This document shows, piece after piece, positions 58,363 through 64,000 of a stretch of DNA of 64,000 nucleotides. The notes beneath the pieces were generated by a model, which saw only the letters and a program-made list of their open reading frames with translations, was not told the origin of the DNA and did no database searches. The stretch spans positions 85,829,948-85,893,947 of the forward strand of contig CM070873.1 of the NCBI GenBank assembly GCA_036365515.1, in the 5' to 3' direction. How positions within the stretch are numbered: the first letter of the stretch is position 1; every line of letters starts with the position of its first letter. The stretch is from Torymus aiolomorphi. Its lineage: Eukaryota; Arthropoda; Insecta; Hymenoptera; Torymidae. The position numbers and the translations under genes are program-made.

Positions 58363-59353
58363 ACAATTCCGTTAAATAGGTCCTTTTTTGGAGATATCGG
58401 CAATCTAATTTCAAATATGTTCTATTTCTCTAAAAAATGATGCCCCTCCTATTAAGTATCACTTTGCAAGTACTTATGATACGAAAACGAGAAAAAAAGA
58501 TTATAAAACTAGAAAGGAAAAGCTTAAATTTGAGCTTTGTTTCGTTAAAAAATATTAATTTTTAAGGAAATTACAAGCAATTACAGATAGCGTAAGAAAA
58601 TGAGTTAAAATACGACGCATTAAATCATTTCAAAAGAAGGCAAAATTTTAATCATTTTCTTACGCTATCTTATATTAATCGTTTGTAATTTCCTGAGAAA
58701 TTAATATTTTTTAACGAAACAAAGCTCAAATTTATGCTTTTCCTTTCTTATACTTTTATAATCTTTTTTGCTCATTTTCGCATCATAAGTACTTGCAAAG
58801 TGACAGTCAATAGAAGGGACGGAGGGGGGTCCAAAGTTTAGACGACTCACTTGAAAATTGAAGTCAACTATAGACGTGCTCGATTTCGATATATAAGCTA
58901 CTGCAGATTGTGCAAAATTTCGAAATTCTAAATTACGAAAATCATATTTTCGAATGTAACAATTCACCTGCTGTCCAAAACATCGACTTTCATTAATAGA
59001 ATTTTAATAGGGATACAATAAACATATTTCGAAATAAATCATTAGAAACAAGTTATATTTACTTTGAAATCGTATTGATGAAATTCGATGTTTTGGACAG
59101 TATAGGTGAATTGTTAGATTCGAAAATATGATTTTCGTAATTTAGAATTTCGAAATTTTGCACAATCTGCAGTAGCTTATATCGAAACCGAGCACGTCTA
59201 TAGTTGACTTCAATTTTCAAGTGAGTCGTCTAAACTTTGGACCCCCCCCCCCCCCTCCCCCCGAAGGGACATCATTTTTTAACGAAATAGATAGCCTATT
59301 TGAGATTAGACTGTCCATATCTCAAGAAAAAGGACCAATTTGACGGAATTGTC
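58363..59353. mobile_element. Foldback element interrupted by the G-run foldback
   Basis: ACAATTCCGTTAAATAGGTCC at the left is matched by the inverse of ACAATTCCGTCAAATTGGTCC at the right. The arms continue through TTGCAAGTACTTATGAT (58463) and its inverse (58783), and TTTCGTTAAAAAATATTAATT (58539) and its inverse (58701). The turn lies near 58600-58640. The right arm is split at 58821 by the G-run foldback. No coding frame. Confidence 0.78.
58821..59262. mobile_element. G-run foldback MITE, copy 2, with 8-bp target duplication
   Basis: Same palindrome as 9600-10023 (GGGGTCCAAAGTTTAGACG ends, CTACTGCAGATTGTGCA in both arms). It is flanked directly by GAAGGGAC on both sides (58813-58820 and 59263-59270). 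The right C-run is longer and contains a T, as expected of slippage. It splits the right arm of the older foldback at 58363-59353. Confidence 0.88.
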
Positions 59354-59549
59354 AGCATCCAATTGATTTAATTTTGAAAAAACTAATTCAATTTTTGATA
59401 GAACGTTGTTGCAACTTTCCCCATCAGTGTTAGGTAAATAACATACAATAGAAACTTGTTAAATTAATAAGTTGCAGATATGCATATGTATTATTCCAGG
59501 ATGACGTTGCGATTGTAAAAGTTGTCATAGCTGGCAAGTAGGTATATAT

Positions 59550-59835
59550 AGACGGCGGTCTCGTGTTCACTGTTGTAAACGGAAAGAGATCAAAGTTGCG
59601 TGCGTTGCGCTTATAGCTGCGCGCGGGAGTCAATTGGCGGTCTAGGTTACTGCGCGCCGCTGGATATACGCATTACGCTATATTGGCTATATATATGCGA
59701 GTCCGGAACACACGAGTTATGAAATTCGCTCGGAGGCGGCGAACCACGGCTTAAAAGGACTCGATCATTTTTGTCGCTCATTGAATATGCGATTACGTTG
59801 CGCGCACGCGTCGTAAAGGTTAAGTGTCATTGGCT
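59550..59835. other. CpG-rich island 21
   Basis: GC-rich block with TATTGGCTATATATATGCG at 59680-59698. No coding frame recognised. Confidence 0.35.
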
Positions 59836-59839
59836 TCGC

Positions 59840-60225
59840 TCGTGCCCGCTTGCTACTAGGTAATATGTGCTCTGTATAAGATATGTAATTTTATCACAGT
59901 AAACTTCTAATATCGATCATACTATTTTAGATCATTCTTGTTGAATTCGCCCAAGTATCACGTAAAAAAGAACACAACATAAGTGATTCATTCGAGAAAA
60001 ACTATTTTTTTATATTATAACTACCGGCATTTTCACTATACGCATAATAGCTAATAACAAGTATAGAACAAACAATAAAATACAAATGACAAGGCTATGA
60101 GGGACTATTCTAATTTAAAATTCAATGGGAGAATTACTAGTGCTTTATTATAAAAGAGCTAGCTTTATTATATTCATCGTGTCAAACACGTTTAAATTAA
60201 ACAGTCGATCAAAGTCTCGTGCCGA
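59840..60225. other. AT-rich spacer, nothing recognised
   Basis: No feature seen. Confidence 0.4.
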
Positions 60226-60570
60226 ATCCCACTCATTGGCTCCGATCGCAAAATAGCGCGCATTTGCATCAAGGCCCCAGGACATGAGCCTTTTCATCTT
60301 CGTCTCCGATTTTCGCGAACGATTGCGCGAGTACAAGCAAGCGGCTATCGTAGGTCAGTGACACCGGTTGCGAAAAGTCGGCGTCGTGCGCGCGCAACGC
60401 TCGTTATTATACCTGTCCTTTCCCTCTCGCGCGCACCCGCGAAAAGTTGGGCTCCGGGCGATGGTGACGCCGGCAAAGGTCAAGGGCCCAAGCCCGACTT
60501 CGATTGCGGAACTCGATTATGTCACGCACAATGCCAATATTTCTCTCGGGCGCCAGTTATTTGAAGGCCT
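60225..60570. other. CpG-rich island 22
   Basis: GC-rich block with overlapping frames of 68 and 81 codons and no domain. Confidence 0.35.
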
Positions 60571-61615
60571 TTCCCTCGGGTATCTGCGAAAAATTCATAA
60601 TTATTACGTATAGGTAGAATAAACGAGAGAGATGAGCTAAACTTGACTATTGAGTAAAAGCGCCGGTTACCGGAAAATTACTAGTAATAACAGACCGGCA
60701 AAATATAGTAATAGCTTTACTAGTACTAAATTTGTAACTGCTTGATTCTAAAGTAAGTTTTGGAGTTATTTCAGACAGCTGTGGGTATACGCGAGTCCTA
60801 CAAACTGGCTATTATTACCGCTGACCGTTCAAATAATAGTTTTATATAATAATACTTACATTATAAAAACATGTTTATATGAGAGTAATGCATCAACTAT
60901 AATATGTATATATGTTAAATAAACTTTTGTTTTTTTTTAATTTTTAATTTTCAAAGAGTTTAAAGTCTTTCTAGTAGAAAGTTTTATTTAATTTCATTGA
61001 GTCAGTGTTGGCTAAAGATGACGAAAAACTTTCCATGCAAACCTTGCAATTCATTAAAAAGTAAACTGTAGATTCCAGAATTTAAAATTTAAAATATTTT
61101 ATGAATTTATAGCTTTTTTTATCATTTGATTGCACCTAAAACATCGAAAACGTTTTGGTTTTATGTATAGAGATATTATTCTACATTGCTATATATATAT
61201 ATCAAATTTAAAAATGACTTATGCTTGGTACATTGATTGTTATCAGAGCAAATATTTTTTCCTTCTCTGATTTTTTCCGGAGTGTTATCTTTTAACGACT
61301 TTTATATACTGCATCGTGCTCGCTGAACTTTGCAGACTCTTTATTTAGACTGAATGACATTCTTTTAGATAAATGAATAATTCAGATAGGTTTATATTAT
61401 GCCTAAAATAGAATCACTATATTATTTAAATCTTTACCTTACTTATTAATTTATTCAATAAAAAAGATAGTTTTTTCATTGGTTAAAATAACGGCCTCGG
61501 TTAATTTCAATATCTGATAACCTGGAAATGTCTCGCGTCCACGTCAGCAATCGCATTTCCGAAAAAAAATCATTATCGCGTGGCGCACAACCTTCTGAGC
61601 TCATCGACAAAAGTA
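60570..61615. other. AT-rich spacer, nothing recognised
   Basis: No feature beyond a short TA run at 61189-61202. Confidence 0.4.
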
Positions 61616-61770
61616 AAGAATCCGAGACAGGTAGGTCGCACACTCGGCCGCATTCCCGCGCCGCGGTATCGCGATCGGAGATAAAGATTCCCCCTGACCG
61701 ATAGGAAGCCCCCGAATTACATCGCGCACCGATCCTCTGTTGATCCTTTGACTCATATAATAGCGATGGC
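61615..61770. other. CpG-rich patch 23
   Basis: Short GC-rich patch (CCGCGCCGCGGTATCGCGAT near 61658) within a 102-codon minus-strand frame that has no known domain. Confidence 0.3.
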
Positions 61771-62450
61771 TATCAGGGTCTTTTATCACCGAGCTAGTAA
61801 ACACCTCGAGCTCGTGCAAATGACCAGAACGAACGTTGATCGTTGATACGCGAGTATTTGCCACTTGTAATTCAAACTCTTTGCAAAGACCTATATTATT
61901 TATAATCAAAAGTATTTCAAATTCTGACGATCGATAGATTGCATCAAAGTTTTTTTTTTAACTTTTTATATAATCATTTTTACGCGCGTAATTTCTTTTA
62001 TTCTCAAAAAAATAAAAACACTCTTAGCCCGAATTATTCGGTGAACAGGTTCTGGTTAGTACGGCAAGTGCATGTTTTCTGTAATTCGTAAATATTCTTG
62101 GTAATCTACGATCTACATGTTTTTTTTTCTACTAATTGAAACGCATGTAATCCTTATTATTATTTCCAATAATTTTAAACTTTTCTAATTGATTAATTAA
62201 ACTATCAAAATATTCTTACATAGTATACATATGGTTACAGATAAAATTCTTTATATTAAAATATACCTGAGCAAGTTTTCCTGCATTTAAATTTTATATA
62301 CAAATAAATCTATACAACTATACAAATGTTAACTTTTTATATCAAAGCTTTGTATTATTGTAGCGATAATTGTTAAACAGCGACTCTTTAATCTCCAATC
62401 TGTAAACAGGTGAAGGAGAAGAAAAAAGCCATAAAGAAGAAAAAGGTCGA
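61770..62450. other. AT-rich spacer, nothing recognised
   Basis: No feature seen. Confidence 0.4.
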
Positions 62451-62930
62451 AACAAAGAAAGCGCGCGTGCGTGCGTGCGACTCCTCGAGTCGCAAAGAGG
62501 AGCCGAGCAGGTATATATGTGCACGATTTAGCCGCAAAGGCTTTTTGGGATAAAAAGGGGGAAAAAACGAGGAGTAGGAAAAAACAAGCGTACCTGGAAG
62601 TAGAAGAGTCCTCCCCACTTAGGGCCCAGTTTTATTAGGCTTCTCCTTCACCTCTTCTTCTCGCCCACGGGACAGGGCGTCGACCTTTGCTAGACGCGTT
62701 TTAGGCCATCGGCCTGCGTCTCATAGACGCGCCACGCGGCTGCGAACAACGGCCAAAGGACCGCAGTCAAGAAAGGGATCGCGGTGAGCGAGAGGAGAAA
62801 AAGAGCCGAGGAGGGAGCACGTCATTGCCCTTTTTCGGGATGGGGCAGGCTTGTGGCTTTTCGCCTTCCGCCTTGCTTTCGGGGTCAAGAGCCTCGCTAG
62901 TCTCCTTATCCGCCCAGGATACTATTAAAC
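62450..62930. other. CpG-rich island 24
   Basis: GC-rich block with GCGCGCGTGCGTGCGTGCGA at 62461-62480 and purine-rich flanks. Frames are short; no domain. Confidence 0.35.
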
Positions 62931-63595
62931 AAGGGTCGGCTAATTTGCTATAAACGCTACAAGATAAATCGAGCAATTATCTAAATAACTCCTTTTTATT
63001 TTTTTCTTGGAACAAATAAAGAAGAAAAATTCATACTTGCATGCGATTGATTTGTGAAAAAATTAATAACATCTTTGTCCATCAACTAATAATGAATTAA
63101 GAATAGTAGTATATATGTAAACATACATAAACATTATTTGTTGTTGCATAGGTTAAGAAAAATAACATTTTTTTACAGTGCACTTCTCTATATTAATTCG
63201 TAAATTTGTCATATCAATATTCTTGAAATCATTTTTCAAATTTTATTTAATAGTTGCGATTTTTATAAATGTTATTATTATAAAAGATTTTTTATTTACT
63301 TTAATTAAAGACGAAATAGTTTCTAATATTCCTTAATTCATTTTTATACAAATGTAATTATGATTACAATTAGTATAAAAATCTTAGATTTGTGAAAAAG
63401 GAAATACTTTATAAAAAAAAGTATCAAGGTCAATGACTTTTAGCCTATAATGAACTTTTTGAGTGTATCGATACGAGCATCAATTATCAGTCATCCGTTT
63501 ATCTTGCTACTAGGCGGAAACAAGTAAAGGCAAAAATAATCTGCTGCGAAGCAAACATTTACCGCGATCCAATCAAGCCTTATTATAAATATGAA
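62930..63595. other. AT-rich spacer, nothing recognised
   Basis: No feature seen. Confidence 0.4.
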
Positions 63596-64000
63596 AACAC
63601 GTGCACGTGCAGGGAGCGCTATATAGGCGCACCTGCGGCGAGTGCAAGCGCAAAAAGTCAATGCCTTCAAAAGTATACATTACATCACGGAACTCGAGCG
63701 TTCTCGCGCCGGCGAAGGAGGGAAAAAAGAAGAGCAAAAAAAATAGCGGCACGACCGGTCGTTCGTAGAAGAGTCAACGATTCCCGAAAAATGCATCTGA
63801 TACGGAAAAGCCTTAGCTAGACGAGTCGAATAAAAAGCGCGACTAAGCGCGCTCCTATATGTATACTGGGGGTCGTTGGCCCCCGCGAGTTCGGAAGGAA
63901 GAAGAAGAAGAAGAAGAAGAGCGTCGGGCTCTCCGCGCGTGTGCACGTATACTTATAGCGTGCACGGAGCACCGAAAAAAAGAGGGAGAGAGAGAGAGAA
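63595..64000. other. CpG-rich island 25 with AAG and AG tracts at the window edge
   Basis: GC-rich block including a (GAA)n run at 63896-63920 and an (AG)n run at 63982-63999 that continues beyond the window. No coding frame with a known domain. Confidence 0.4.

Overview
The window looks like non-coding nuclear DNA from an insect. The alternation of AT-rich DNA with short, very CpG-rich islands (runs such as GCGCGC) that show no CpG depletion is what I associate with chalcidoid wasps such as Nasonia. That assignment is from general impression, not from a search. I could not recognise any protein-coding gene, rRNA or intact tRNA. The long open frames all lie in CpG-rich islands, where stop codons are scarce and both strands stay open, or inside inverted repeats, and none carries a domain I know. 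The simplest reading is a gene desert or very large intron or intergenic interval.

Layout. About 1-23 kb is mostly unique DNA: CpG-rich islands (about 0.3-0.7, 2.8-4.3, 5.3-5.6, 8.3, 12.0-12.3, 12.9-14.1, 15.7-16.2, 20.4-21.6 and 22.6-23.1 kb) separated by AT-rich spacers. Several transposon-like units interrupt it (1.9-2.5, 6.5-7.8, 8.85-11.0 and 18.0-18.5 kb). About 23.4-37.7 kb is a dense accessory block made almost entirely of inverted-repeat (foldback) and MITE-like elements nested in one another, including two very large inverted-repeat units (25.6-32.2 and 34.3-37.7 kb). About 38-47 kb returns to CpG islands (38.3-38.8, 39.9-40.1, 41.1-42.1, 42.5-43.3, 43.9-44.5 and 46.4-46.6 kb) and AT-rich spacer. 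About 47.3-51.9 kb is a second mobile-element cluster. About 52-64 kb is islands and spacer with one nested foldback at 58.4-59.4 kb.

Repeat families distinguished by their ends: (1) a TA-flanked MITE with TAGGGTGACT ends, two copies; (2) a G-run foldback with visible 8-bp target duplications, two copies; (3) TTAA-flanked elements, four or five with GG inside the TTAA, one with CC and one with TAGTATATTG; (4) CACTGARAAA-ended elements, three; (5) a CCCTGGTRGAAA-ended family, three; (6) a long family with a GAGGAAGC hairpin and an internal GT/CA microsatellite, two long copies and one fragment; (7) two hairpin elements whose arms are tandem arrays of 28-bp and 30-bp units and which share a TATATCGWCG terminus; (8) two giant inverted repeats whose ends both read ACTCT(CT)AAA. 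None contains a recognisable transposase, so all would depend on transposases encoded elsewhere.

The most unusual objects are the two tandem-armed hairpins (37237-37611 and 51360-51876). The 25.6-32.2 kb unit is also notable, because its intact right arm serves as an empty-site control that dates the insertions in its left arm. Coordinates of repeat ends were read by eye; similarity statements are alignments by eye, not computed values.
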